Source of the DNA: Lentzea indica
Lineage (GTDB): Bacteria; Actinomycetota; Actinomycetes; Mycobacteriales; Pseudonocardiaceae
Length of the DNA: 64,000 nt
Direction of reading: 5' to 3'
Assembly: GCF_012184385.1 (NCBI RefSeq)
Contig: NZ_VSRL01000014.1
Location: 1-64,000, forward strand
The first letter of the stretch is position 1. The number at the start of each line of letters is the position of its first letter. Position numbers and translations under genes: made by a program. Positions 47,558 through 56,578 of the stretch are shown piece after piece. Below the pieces are notes generated by a model. The model made no database searches. It was given only the letters and a program-made list of their open reading frames with translations, and was not told the origin of the DNA.

Positions 47558-47604
47558 TTACTGGACCTTGTTGCCAGTAAGTTGCAAGTACCAAGTTATT
47601 GCAA
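47558..47604. promoter_or_regulatory. Inverted repeats in the ABC-F/sodA divergent promoter region
   Basis: TTACTGG (47558-47564) and CCAGTAA (47574-47580) form a 7-bp dyad, and two TTGCAA hexamers (47582-47587 and 47599-47604) follow. They lie 14-60 bp upstream of the sodA ATG, in a 91-bp intergenic region that must contain both promoters. Possible operator sites; the regulator is unknown. Confidence 0.35.
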
Positions 47605-47617
47605 ATGGGGAGATGTC

Positions 47618-48241
47618 ATGGCCCAGTACGTGCTGCCGGATCTCGACTACGACTACGGCGACCTCGAGCCGGCGATCATCGGCGAGATCAACGAGCTGCA
47701 CCACGGCAAGCACCACGCGGCGTACGTGAAGGGCGCGAACGACACGCTGGAGCAGATCGAGGAAGCCCGCGACAAGGAGAACTTCGGGGGCATCGTCGGC
47801 CTCGAGACCACGCTGGCGTTCCACCTGGCCGGCCACGCGCTGCACCAGGTGTGGTGGAAGAACCTTTCACCCAACGGCGGCGACAAGCCGGTCGGCGAGC
47901 TCGCGGCCGCGATCGACGAGAACTTCGGCTCGTTCGACAAGTTCCGTGCCCAGCTCAACGCCGCAGCTTCGAGCATCCAGGGCTCGGGCTGGGGCATCCT
48001 CGCGTGGGAGCCGGTCGGCCAGAAGCTGATCACGCAGCAGCTCAAGGACCACCACTCGAACCTGTCGATCGCGACCACGCCGCTGCTCGCGTTCGACATC
48101 TGGGAGCACGCGTACTACCTGCAGTACCGCAACCTGAAGGCCGACTACATCTCGGCGCTGTGGAACGTCGTGAACTGGGACGACGTCTCAGCCCGCTTCG
48201 AGGCCGCGCGCGCCGGCAGGAACGGCCTGCAGCTCGGCTGA
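47618..48241 (+). CDS. sodA: Superoxide dismutase (Fe/Mn type)
   Basis: 207 residues with the ligand pattern of Fe/Mn [33 protein letters not shown] and [14 protein letters not shown] (Asp and His ligands), plus [11 protein letters not shown]. It disproportionates superoxide in the cytosol. GGGGAGA lies upstream of the ATG; an upstream in-frame extension is ruled out because it overlaps ABC-F coding DNA. Metal preference cannot be settled from motifs alone. A terminator follows. Confidence 0.95.
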   Translation: MAQYVLPDLDYDYGDLEPAIIGEINELHHGKHHAAYVKGANDTLEQIEEARDKENFGGIVGLETTLAFHLAGHALHQVWWKNLSPNGGDKPVGELAAAIDENFGSFDKFRAQLNAAASSIQGSGWGILAWEPVGQKLITQQLKDHHSNLSIATTPLLAFDIWEHAYYLQYRNLKADYISALWNVVNWDDVSARFEAARAGRNGLQLG

Positions 48242-48293
48242 TCAGACTTCGGCGGTGGGTGCTCCGACAAAGCTTCCCTCCCGCCGAACACGA

Positions 48294-48327
48294 CGAGGCC
48301 CCCGCTCTGCCCAGAGCGGGGGCCTCG
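48294..48327. terminator. Hairpin terminator after sodA
   Basis: A perfect 15-bp stem CGAGGCCCCCGCTCT (48294-48308) with AGAGCGGGGGCCTCG (48313-48327) and a 4-nt loop. No T-run follows. It sits 53 bp after the sodA stop. Confidence 0.85.
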
Positions 48328-48372
48328 TCAGTTCCCGAACTGACTGCCGCTCCCACCACGAAGCGACGAGAC

Positions 48373-48391
48373 TTAGGTTAGCCTAACTTCT
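48373..48391 (-). promoter_or_regulatory. IdeR/DtxR-like iron box at the FetB-like 3' end
   Basis: On the minus strand the 19 bp read AGAAGTTAGGCTAACCTAA. This matches the IdeR/DtxR consensus (TTAGGTTAGGCTAACCTAA, from memory) at 16 of 19 positions and overlaps the stop of the FetB-like gene. It is not upstream of any annotated gene in the window, so its role is unclear. Confidence 0.5.
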
Positions 48392-49137
48392 CCTGCTTGG
48401 GAAGTCCTCCTGACCAGACCCCTCGCAACCAGCTCGACCACGGTGGCGACAGCGGCGGCTTCGACGGCCAGCAGGGCCAGGAGCACCACGATCTGCAGGG
48501 CACCGGCCTGCCAGACTGGCGCACCGCCCAGCAACATCCCGACGAAAGCACCCGGAAGGGTGACCAGACCGACCGTCCTGGTCTGGTCGAGAGCCGGGAT
48601 CAGGGCTTCGGCCGACGGCTTGCGGATCAGCTCACGAACAGCCGTCGGCTCGGTGAAGCCCAACGCGAGAGCGGCCTCGTACTCGCCGTGGCGGTCCTTG
48701 AGGGTGTCCAGGGCACGCCTGGCCGACAACGTGGTCGCGGTCATGGCGCCACCGATCAGGATGCCGCCCACCGGGATGAGGGCGATGCCCTGGACGGGGA
48801 GCAGGCCGAGCCCGATGAGCAGGCCCAGCGCCGGGACCGTGCCGATGAGGATCGCCGCGGCCACCCAGGCGCCCCGCCCGCCGGTGCCGGTGCGCCTGGC
48901 CGACGTCGCAGTGGCCACGACGGCCATCACGGCGAGGAAGACGCCGGTGAGGCCCAGGTGGGTGAGAACGAAGGTGATCACGGCGGACACCGCCGCGAGC
49001 TGCAGGAGAGCGCGGACGGCCGCGTTGATGAACGGCTTCGGGGTGGTGAGGCCGGTGAACCACGCGATGGCGCCGGCGGCGGCCGTGAACACGACGCAGA
49101 CGATCAGCAGCCGGGCCCAGTCGGTGGCGATCACCAT
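48373..49137 (-). CDS. FetB/UPF0014-family ABC permease
   Basis: 254 residues with seven hydrophobic segments. The motif VPVGGILIGGAMTATTLSARRALDTL and the loop GEYEAALALGFTEPTAVRELIRKPSAEALIPALDQTRTVGLVTLPGAF are specific to this family, whose E. coli member FetB exports iron with the ATPase FetA. No ATPase gene is adjacent here, so the partner must be elsewhere. Its final codons overlap an IdeR/DtxR-like box (48373-48391). Confidence 0.88.
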   Translation of the reverse strand: MVIATDWARLLIVCVVFTAAAGAIAWFTGLTTPKPFINAAVRALLQLAAVSAVITFVLTHLGLTGVFLAVMAVVATATSARRTGTGGRGAWVAAAILIGTVPALGLLIGLGLLPVQGIALIPVGGILIGGAMTATTLSARRALDTLKDRHGEYEAALALGFTEPTAVRELIRKPSAEALIPALDQTRTVGLVTLPGAFVGMLLGGAPVWQAGALQIVVLLALLAVEAAAVATVVELVARGLVRRTSQAGEVRLT

Positions 49138-49143
49138 GCGGGA

Positions 49144-49407
49144 CTAGACGTCCTCAAGCCCCTGCTGGGCGGTACGTGACCCTCGCCTCGCGGCCCGGCG
49201 TTGCCAGTAGAACACTCCGTACCCGATGATCCCGAGCAGGCCGCCGGACAAGGTCGTCCAGAGCAGCGTGCTGTTCGAGCGGTCCACCACGAGCACGACG
49301 AGAAAACCGAGGAACCACAGCGCGGTTCCCCCCAGCACGACCGGCACCGGATCGGCCAGCCGATGAGGCAGCGGCGGTGGGTGTGGGGTGGAGTCGCGTT
49401 CGGACAC
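49144..49407 (-). CDS. DUF2530 membrane protein
   Basis: 87 residues from GTG. Two hydrophobic segments (VVLGGTALWFLGFLVVLVV and TLLWTTLSGGLLGIIGYGVFYW) are separated by a DRSN loop, with a charged tail. This matches the actinobacterial DUF2530 family, which often neighbours the MarR and NCS2 genes. It is divergent from the purine permease gene (16 bp apart) and precedes the FetB-like gene by 6 bp. Confidence 0.78.
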   Translation of the reverse strand: MSERDSTPHPPPLPHRLADPVPVVLGGTALWFLGFLVVLVVDRSNSTLLWTTLSGGLLGIIGYGVFYWQRRAARRGSRTAQQGLEDV

Positions 49408-49423
49408 ATCGTAAGGAGACCAG

Positions 49424-50857
49424 ATGCTGGACGGGTTCTTCAAGATTTCCGAGCGCGGGTCCACCGTGGCGCGCGAAGTGCGCGGCGGTGTCGTGACGTT
49501 CTTCACGATGGCGTACATCGTCGTGTTGAACCCGCTGATCATCGGCAGCTTCGCGCCGACGGGGCCCGGGGCGCACCCCGACGTGCTGGGCAACATCCTG
49601 CCGGTCGGGCAGGTGGCGGCGGTGACGGCACTGGTGGCCGGCGTGATGACCATCCTGTTCGGACTGATCGCGAACTACCCGTTCGCGCTGGCCACGGGGC
49701 TCGGCATCAACTCGTTCGTGGCGGTCTCGGTGGCGGCCAAGGTGTCGTGGCCGGAGGCGATGGGCCTCATCCTGGTCAACGGCCTGGTCGTGCTCCTGCT
49801 GGTGGTCACGGGCGTGCGGACCGCGGTGTTCAACGCGGTGCCGAACGAGCTCAAGGCCGCCATCGCGGTCGGCATCGGCATCTTCATCACGTTCATCGGC
49901 CTGGTCGACGCCGGGTTCGTGCGCAGGCTGCCGGACGCCGCCAACACCACGGTGCCGGTCGGTCTCGGCATCAACGGGTCGATCGCGAGCTGGCCGACGC
50001 TGGTCTTCGTGGTCGGACTGGTGCTCACCGGCGTGCTGTTCGCGCGCAGGATCAAGGGCGCGATCCTCATCGGCATCATCGCCACGGCGATCTTCGCGAT
50101 CGTCCTGGAGGCGATCGTCAAGGCAGGACCGTCGGCAGGCACGAACGCCAAGGGCTGGAACCTCGGCTACCCCGCACTGCCCGACCACGTCTTCGGCGTG
50201 CCTGACCTGTCGCTGCTCGGCGAGGTGTCGTTCGGTGCCTGGACGCGTCTCCCCGCGCTCGCCGCGGCCCTCATCGTCTTCACGCTCGTGCTCACCGACT
50301 TCTTCGACACGGTCGGCACGATGACCGGCCTCGGCAAGGAAGCGGACCTCATCGACAAGGACGGCCAGCTGCCGAACGTCGGCAAGGCGCTGTTCGTCGA
50401 CGGCCTCGGCGCGGTGGCCGGCGGTGCCGCGTCCAGCTCGTCGAACACGGTCTACATCGAGTCGGCGTCCGGCATCGCCGAGGGCGCGCGGACTGGCCTG
50501 GCGAACGTCGTGACCGGCGTGCTGTTCCTGCTGGCGATGTTCTTCACGCCGCTCTACGAGGTCGTGCCGATCGAGGCGGCCGCGCCCGCACTGGTGATCG
50601 TCGGCGCGCTGATGATGATGCAGGTCCGCGAGATCGACTTCACCGACTTCACGATCGCTCTCCCCGCCTTCCTGACCATCGTGGTCATGCCGTTCACCTA
50701 CTCGATCGCGAACGGCATCGGCGCAGGCTTCGTCAGCTACGTCCTGCTCAAGGCGCTGACCGGCAAGGCACGCGGCATCCACCCGTTGATGTGGATCGTG
50801 GCGGCGGCGTTCATCGTCTACTTCGCGCTGGGCCCGATCCAGAGCCTGCTCAACTGA
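49424..50857 (+). CDS. NCS2-family guanine/hypoxanthine permease (PbuG/AzgA-like)
   Basis: 477 residues with about 13 hydrophobic segments. Signature motifs are VLTDFFDTVGTMTGLGKEAD and ASSSSNTVYIESASGIAEGARTGLANVV, the AzgA-type substrate and proton site. It imports purine bases with protons. AAGGAGA precedes the ATG. Confidence 0.93.
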   Translation: MLDGFFKISERGSTVAREVRGGVVTFFTMAYIVVLNPLIIGSFAPTGPGAHPDVLGNILPVGQVAAVTALVAGVMTILFGLIANYPFALATGLGINSFVAVSVAAKVSWPEAMGLILVNGLVVLLLVVTGVRTAVFNAVPNELKAAIAVGIGIFITFIGLVDAGFVRRLPDAANTTVPVGLGINGSIASWPTLVFVVGLVLTGVLFARRIKGAILIGIIATAIFAIVLEAIVKAGPSAGTNAKGWNLGYPALPDHVFGVPDLSLLGEVSFGAWTRLPALAAALIVFTLVLTDFFDTVGTMTGLGKEADLIDKDGQLPNVGKALFVDGLGAVAGGAASSSSNTVYIESASGIAEGARTGLANVVTGVLFLLAMFFTPLYEVVPIEAAAPALVIVGALMMMQVREIDFTDFTIALPAFLTIVVMPFTYSIANGIGAGFVSYVLLKALTGKARGIHPLMWIVAAAFIVYFALGPIQSLLN

Positions 50858-50885
50858 CCTTTCGGCAGGAAACTATTTCGTGAGG

Positions 50886-50897
50886 TATGCTAACTAC
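50886..50897 (+). promoter_or_regulatory. Leaderless-type promoter for the MarR gene
   Basis: TATGCT (50886-50891) fits the TANNNT -10 pattern and is followed by 6 nt before the GTG at 50898, so transcription probably starts at the start codon. Confidence 0.45.
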
Positions 50898-51323
50898 GTG
50901 GCGGACGGACAGCACGGACTGGCGAGCAGGCTGCGGCTTGCCGTCGTTCGCCTCAATCGTCGCCTTCGGGCACAGCGCACCAACTCGTCGGTGTCGCTCA
51001 CGCAGGTGTCCGCGCTGTCCACACTGCACAAGTGCGGACCGCTGACACCAGGCGAACTCGCGGCCAAGGAAGGCGTGCAGCCGCCGTCGATGACGCGCGT
51101 GATCGCCGCCCTGGAGGAGTTCGGCTTCGCCACGCGCAGCCCGCACCCCACCGACGGCCGTCAAGCGATCGTCGAGCTGACGGGCGAAGGCTTGTCGTAC
51201 CTGGAAGACGAGATCACAGCGCGCGAAGCGTGGCTGGACAAGAGGCTCGCGGAGCTGGAGCCCGACGAACGGGAACTGCTCTCGCAAGCCGCCGAGATCA
51301 TCGACAGGATGGCGGGGCAGTAA
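50898..51323 (+). CDS. MarR-family regulator
   Basis: 141 residues. The winged helix is visible in SLTQVSALSTLHKCGPLTPGELAAKEGVQPPSMTRVIAALEEFGF and the wing HPTDGRQAIVELTGEG. I chose the GTG at 50898 rather than 50880 because the protein then begins MADGQHGLASRLRLAVVRL, in line with family N-termini, and because a TATGCT box fits a leaderless start. It precedes the MFS gene by 4 bp and probably regulates it. Confidence 0.9.
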   Translation: MADGQHGLASRLRLAVVRLNRRLRAQRTNSSVSLTQVSALSTLHKCGPLTPGELAAKEGVQPPSMTRVIAALEEFGFATRSPHPTDGRQAIVELTGEGLSYLEDEITAREAWLDKRLAELEPDERELLSQAAEIIDRMAGQ

Positions 51324-51327
51324 GGAC

Positions 51328-52644
51328 GTGTCGGGTTACGCGGGTGGTGGAGCAGACAGTTCGCCACCTCGTCGTACCGGAATGTTCGGTTCGTTAGGCA
51401 TACACAACTATCGCCTCTACGCCTCAGGCCAGATCATCTCGCTGGTCGGCGTGTGGATGCAGCGAGTGGCCCAGGACTGGCTGGTCCTGGAACTCTCCAA
51501 CGGCTCCCCCATGGCCCTCGGCATCGCCGCATCACTGCAGTTCCTGCCCGTCCTGCTCCTCTCCATGTGGGGCGGCGTGCTCGCCGACCGCATGGACAAG
51601 CGCAAGCTGCTGCTGTGGCTGGAGTCCGCGCTGGGCATCTGCGCTCTGGCCCTGGGCCTGCTGGACGTCACCGGCGTCGTACAACTCTGGCACGTCTACC
51701 TGCTTTGCCTACTGCTAGGCGCCTTCTCGGCTGTCGAAACCCCAGTACGCCAGTCGTTCGTCGTGGAGATGGTCGGCCGCGACTCCCTGACCAACGCCGT
51801 AGCCCTGAACTCGATGATGTTCAACCTGGCCCGAATCATCGGCCCGGCCATCGCAGGCGTGACCATCGTGGCGATCGGCACGGGCTGGGTCTTCCTGGCC
51901 AACGCCATCAGCTTCGTAGGCGTGGTGGGCGGCATCTGGCTGATGCGCACGTCCCAACTCCAGCGCTCCGACCCCATCCCACGCGAACAGGGCCAGCTCC
52001 TCTCCGGCCTGCGCTACGTGCGAAACCGCCCAGACCTGCTGACCGTGATGCTCCTGGTGTTCTTCATCGCCACGTTCGGCATGAACTTCTACATGACCCT
52101 GGCGATCATGGCTCGCAACGTCTTCGGCGGCGACGCCGACGCCTACGGCCTCCTGTCAACGCTGATAGCCGTGGGCACACTGGCAGGCGCAACCTGGGCA
52201 GCCAGGCGCAAGACCCCCAGACTGAGCGTCTTCATCGGCTCAGGCGTGGTGTTCGGCGCGCTGGAGATCGTGTCGGGCATGATGCCGACGATGCTGCTGA
52301 CCGGCCTGATGATGATCCCGGTGGGCATCGCGATGATGACGTTCAACACCACCGCGAACGCAACCATCCAGCTAGCGGTCGAGCCGGAGATGCGGGGCCG
52401 GGTGATGGGCATCTACATGCTCGTATTCCTAGGCGGAAACCCCGTCGGCGGCCCATTGATGGGATGGCTGGGCGAGATCAACGGACGAGCCCCGATCATC
52501 ATCGGCGGCGCAGTGTCGATGCTGGTGACGATGACCGCGTGGATCATCCTGATCCGACGCGGCGACATCGCAAAACCCCGCCTGCGCAGGAAGGCGAGTC
52601 CGGAGAAGGCAGCGGCGCGAGAGCCCGCCGAGATCGCCAGCTAA
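51328..52644 (+). CDS. MFS transporter (drug efflux type)
   Basis: 438 residues with 12 predicted membrane segments. Motifs are GIHNYRLYASGQIISLVGVWMQ and the A-motif GGVLADRMDKRKLLL, then EPEMRGRVMGIYMLVFLGGNPVGGPLMG. The family (MFS_3) includes enterobactin exporters and other drug exporters. It is likely co-transcribed with the MarR gene, whose stop is 4 bp before its GTG. Copy C of the dispersed element lies in the 377-bp gap beyond it. Confidence 0.92.
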   Translation: MSGYAGGGADSSPPRRTGMFGSLGIHNYRLYASGQIISLVGVWMQRVAQDWLVLELSNGSPMALGIAASLQFLPVLLLSMWGGVLADRMDKRKLLLWLESALGICALALGLLDVTGVVQLWHVYLLCLLLGAFSAVETPVRQSFVVEMVGRDSLTNAVALNSMMFNLARIIGPAIAGVTIVAIGTGWVFLANAISFVGVVGGIWLMRTSQLQRSDPIPREQGQLLSGLRYVRNRPDLLTVMLLVFFIATFGMNFYMTLAIMARNVFGGDADAYGLLSTLIAVGTLAGATWAARRKTPRLSVFIGSGVVFGALEIVSGMMPTMLLTGLMMIPVGIAMMTFNTTANATIQLAVEPEMRGRVMGIYMLVFLGGNPVGGPLMGWLGEINGRAPIIIGGAVSMLVTMTAWIILIRRGDIAKPRLRRKASPEKAAAREPAEIAS

Positions 52645-52670
52645 CACCTCCCGCACGCCCCAGGCGAGCG

Positions 52671-52890
52671 GCGATGGCGCAGCCGAGCCGACCGCAACGG
52701 CGAAGCCGAGCGCGCTTTTCACACCCCACACCCCAAATACGCACGCAACAGCACCCCGCCCAAAGCAACAGGCGTGCCATCAACCCGCGCACGGCGCTGG
52801 ACCCCCGATCAGATTGCCGGGGGTCCGGGGGCAGAACCCCTGGGGGAACCACGAAACCGCCAGCCGCCAACGCACAACAACCACCTACGG
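52671..52890. repeat. Dispersed modular element, copy C
   Basis: This copy lies in the gene-free 377 bp between the MFS gene (52644) and the convergent GHKL gene (53022). It contains degenerate GCGATGGCGCAGCCGAGC units (52671-52715), the 36-nt core (52766-52801), a hairpin CCGGGGGC-AGA-ACCCCTGG (52825-52843; one G-U pair and one terminal mismatch) and CCTACGG (52884-52890). The rest of the gap holds repeats of CACCTACGGCACGAGCGC near 52909-52928 and no convincing gene. Confidence 0.82.
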
Positions 52891-53021
52891 CACGAGCGCA
52901 CAGCCGCACCACCTACGGCACGAGCGCGCACACCGCACGCTCACGCAGGCGTCCCCCCGAACTGGGAACCCCTACATCTCAACGTACTCACAGGGTCCGA
53001 CAAGATCGAAAACCCCAGAAA

Positions 53022-55796
53022 TCAGCCCAACAAGGTCGCAGCAGTCGGATCCGTGATCAAAGCAGCGAACGTGTGCCGATCCTCCCACCGCCCAGAAACC
53101 CAAGCCAAAGCCCGAGCCAACCCTTCAGGCGTATCAGCAGCGTGGGGAACCCCATCAGCCATCCACCACTCAACCCGCTGCCCATCAACGACCAACGAGT
53201 CGTGCACAACGACAACCCCGTCAGGCAAAGCAACCTCAAGCAGCTCACAAGCCATCCGAACCGCCCCGAGGTCCTGCCACTGCACCACTTCACCAACATG
53301 GTCGGGCGACCCGTCGAACTCCTCAGAAGCAAGCGCCAGATCCAACAGGTCGGCCAGCTCCTCGGACCCATCAGCAAGCAGCACCCGAGAAGCAGGAACA
53401 ACCCCGAGCAACCAGGGGTGATCAAGGACCACAACGTCGTCAGCAGCAACGACCTCGCCCGAAAGCACGCGAACCCGCTCTGGCGGCGCAAAATCGCCCT
53501 CCGGCAGGGCCGCATGAGCACGCAACACCACGGCATCCGCGATGGCACGATCCGGATCCCCGAGCCGCTCCAGCACGAACTCGGCGTCATCGTCGTCGAA
53601 GATCTCCAGCCGAGACCGAACCCCTGCCGCCCGCAGCACGTGCTCAGGCAACTCCAGATCCGGCACGGCATCGAAGAGCCCGTCGAGCAACGCGGCATCA
53701 GCAAGCCGGTACTCGCGAGGAGCCTTACCCGCCAACGACGCATGCCGGGCGATCCACCAGCCCGTGTACCCGTCAGGCTCGGTCACCGCACGCCAGGTCA
53801 CCGGGTCAGAAGCCAGCAACCGCAACGCAGCCGGCCAGTCAGCCACCAGATCCAGATCCCGAACGGCAACGACGCGACCAGGCTCGTCCGGCACGGACGA
53901 CCACCACGCGGACTCGTCCGGCAGATCGTGATCGGGACCAGCCGGCTCGTCGTCGATCACCAGCGAAAAACCGTCGACCACGCCCACCGCGACCAGCGCG
54001 GAACGCGGATAGGTCTCGGCGATGTCCTTGGACAGCAACGGGAACGCCTCAGCCTCGACGACGCCCACGAGCGCGGAGTCGGGCAGCAGGAGCTCGTCCG
54101 CCCGGTGCCACTCACCAGAAGCGTCAGGCAGCGCCAGCGCACCCAGCCAGGGCTCTTCGCCTGCCCGCACCCCGGCGCGGTCCACCAGCCGCAGCACGGT
54201 CTCGATCAGGTCATCGCCTTCGAGCCCGGCCTCGGCGTCCTCCAACGACCGCGACACGTTCTCGCGCAACGACGGATCGGCCAGCAGCTCGGCAGCGCCG
54301 GCCTCGACCGCGCCCAACCGAACCAGCAGCGGATGCACGGCGTCCGGGTGCACGACCCGCAATCCGGGCAACGGCTCGTCAGCGATCAACGTCGTGCGCG
54401 GACCCGTCACGGTGCGGCCGTCAGCCAACGGCACCGGCAACGACTGCAGCGCCTCGCGAACGTCCGGATCCACCTCGGCCAACGGCTCGAAAGCGGCGTA
54501 GACATCACGCCACCAGCCTGGATCGCCGGAGACACCGGCCAGCGCGGCGACCACCTCGGCCGTGGAGACACGCGGAACTTCCAGCGCCGCCAACGCCTTC
54601 GCGTGCACCGGAGCGGACAGCTCGGCATCCAGGAGCCCCGGCAAGGCGTCCTCGACGAGCTCGACGAGCTCCTCGGAGCCCACGTCCAGCACGCGAGCCC
54701 GCGAAGGCGCGATCCACTCGCCCGAAGCCAAAGGCAGCCACGACGAAGAACGCAACGAGCGAAGCACAGCCGTGCGCAGACGATCGTCCACTTCGGACAG
54801 CGGGAAGCCGGGCAGCGGCACCAGAGCCGTCCGCTCCACCGCAGGAACTCGCGAAATCAGAGCCGGGTACAGAACGGCGGCGGAGTCCAGCACCGACCAC
54901 GCGGCCGCGCCAGGCAGGATCCGGCGGCGCGACGGCTCGACCGGCACGGTGGCGATCAGACGGGCAGGCAACGACAGGCGCTCGTCGGTCGGGGTCGGCG
55001 CGTGCAGCACGTCCTCACCCAACGGAGCATCCAGCGGGTACGCCCACGAGACAGTCCACTGAGGACGATGCTCGACGCCCTGCACCAACTCGGCAGGCAG
55101 CTCACCAACAGCGCGCTCGACCAGCCAGCGCGACGAGCCGACGGTGACCACGCCGTCCGCGGTGACGAAGCGTTCCCACGACTGGGAGCCGACCTCGATC
55201 CGCCGCAGACCCGGCAGCGCCAGCAGCAGGTCGGGAACCTCGGCAGCCAGGTCGTCCAGCGACAGGTCGACCTTCAGCGGCAGCCGGACCTCGGTCGTGA
55301 AACCCTCGGGAACGGTCTCGGAGCAGGGCCACGCCAAGCGCAGCACCGGCACGTCGCCACCGCGCTCGGACGCCAGCTCCGGCACCTCGGAGCGAGTCCG
55401 CGAGGCGGAGAACTCCACGCCACCCGAAACGGACACCACCCGCGGCGCGTCCGACACGGCCAGCACGGCCGCGAAGCCGACGCCGAACTGCCCGACACCG
55501 GACTCCTTGGCCGAGGCGCGCAACGAAGCCAGAGCGGCAACACCGGCAGCGGTCAAAGGCGCACCGGTGTTGGCGGCACGCAGCTCACCGTCCACCAGAG
55601 TGATCCGCAACACACCCGGCTCGGTGCCCGCCGCGTCGGAGGCGTTCTGGGCGAGCTCGACGAGCAGCCGATCCCGGTAGCCGCCGAGGCGAAGGTCTTC
55701 TTCAGCGTTCGCGTCTTCGCGGAAGCGGGTGGGCGAACCACGCCACGCGGCGAGGACCGAGGTGCGCAGGGCCTCGGTCCCGAACGGGTCGGTCAC
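53022..55796 (-). CDS. GHKL-ATPase protein with sacsin/Hsp90-like N-terminal domain
   Basis: 924 residues, starting at a GTG that overlaps the DUF3027 stop (GTGA). The N-terminal ATPase has LLVELAQNASDAAG (Asn-box, N51), GELRAANTGAPLTAAGVAAL and GVGQFGVGFAAVLAV (G2-box), as in Hsp90/sacsin GHKL folds. The remaining ~750 residues are Leu/Val/Asp-rich with repeated ALPLADG-like segments and no known catalytic motif. I infer a chaperone or assembly role; the family is recurrent in actinobacteria but poorly characterised. Downstream (minus strand) lies dispersed element copy C. Confidence 0.82.
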   Translation of the reverse strand: MTDPFGTEALRTSVLAAWRGSPTRFREDANAEEDLRLGGYRDRLLVELAQNASDAAGTEPGVLRITLVDGELRAANTGAPLTAAGVAALASLRASAKESGVGQFGVGFAAVLAVSDAPRVVSVSGGVEFSASRTRSEVPELASERGGDVPVLRLAWPCSETVPEGFTTEVRLPLKVDLSLDDLAAEVPDLLLALPGLRRIEVGSQSWERFVTADGVVTVGSSRWLVERAVGELPAELVQGVEHRPQWTVSWAYPLDAPLGEDVLHAPTPTDERLSLPARLIATVPVEPSRRRILPGAAAWSVLDSAAVLYPALISRVPAVERTALVPLPGFPLSEVDDRLRTAVLRSLRSSSWLPLASGEWIAPSRARVLDVGSEELVELVEDALPGLLDAELSAPVHAKALAALEVPRVSTAEVVAALAGVSGDPGWWRDVYAAFEPLAEVDPDVREALQSLPVPLADGRTVTGPRTTLIADEPLPGLRVVHPDAVHPLLVRLGAVEAGAAELLADPSLRENVSRSLEDAEAGLEGDDLIETVLRLVDRAGVRAGEEPWLGALALPDASGEWHRADELLLPDSALVGVVEAEAFPLLSKDIAETYPRSALVAVGVVDGFSLVIDDEPAGPDHDLPDESAWWSSVPDEPGRVVAVRDLDLVADWPAALRLLASDPVTWRAVTEPDGYTGWWIARHASLAGKAPREYRLADAALLDGLFDAVPDLELPEHVLRAAGVRSRLEIFDDDDAEFVLERLGDPDRAIADAVVLRAHAALPEGDFAPPERVRVLSGEVVAADDVVVLDHPWLLGVVPASRVLLADGSEELADLLDLALASEEFDGSPDHVGEVVQWQDLGAVRMACELLEVALPDGVVVVHDSLVVDGQRVEWWMADGVPHAADTPEGLARALAWVSGRWEDRHTFAALITDPTAATLLG

Positions 55797-56520
55797 TCCG
55801 AGACGTCCAGCTGCGCGTCGTCGTAGACCAGGTCGGCGACCGGCACGATCGAGCCCATCTCGACCTCGACCTCGGAGTGGGCGCCGCAGCCGTACTCGAC
55901 GTGCACGACGTGGCCGTCCGCGGGCGCGATCTCGTTCGCGCACACGCCGAACGCGGCACCGAACGCACCGGCCACGCGGGTGTAGAAGCCGCACGTGCCG
56001 CAGTGCGCGGGGGCGCTGCGGGCCATGTCGGACTTCGGGCCGAAGTCGGAGGCGAACCAGCGGTCCGCGGCCTCGATGCGGCCCTCGCGGGACAGCACGC
56101 GAGTCCGGCCGAGGCCGATCTCCAGCGCGACCTCCTCGATCGCCGGGTCGTCGGACTGGACGTAGCGTCGATCAGGCGCGGGTCGTCCTCGCGGGGCGGC
56201 ATCAGGTCGCCGACACCGAGGTCGCCGGCGCGGACGCGCTCGCTCCACGGCACCCACTCGGGCGCGACCAGAGCGTCCTGGCCAGGCAGCAGCACGACCT
56301 CGCTGACCGAGACCGGGCAACCCTCGCCGGCGGAGGCGACGGTCACGGCCCAGTTCCAGCCGCGGTAGCCCGCGTGCTCGGCCTCGAACAGGTGGGTGAC
56401 GGAGTACTCGTCCTCACCGTGCACGCCGACGTGAGCGCCGACGCGTTCCACACCCGCCTCTTCCTCGGCGGCGGCGCGGGCGAGATCAACGGCGTCGAGG
56501 AGCATCTCAGTCGCGGTCAC
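55793..56520 (-). CDS. DUF3027 protein, apparent frameshift near 56164/56165
   Basis: About 243 residues after repair. The N-terminal part begins VTATEMLLDAVDLARAAAEEEAG; one missing base at 56164/56165 joins LIDA to YVQSDDPAIEEVALEIGLGRTRVLSREG. The C-terminal region has CGTCGFYTRV, GVCANE and YGCGAHSE, four Cys spaced like a zinc site. The family is actinobacterial (DUF3027), function unknown. It is translationally coupled to the GHKL ATPase gene. Confidence 0.78.
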
Positions 56521-56578
56521 GTGGTGAATTGTGCCGCAGGTCTTCGCCGGGACGAAAACTCGTGCCACCCTCCGTTGC

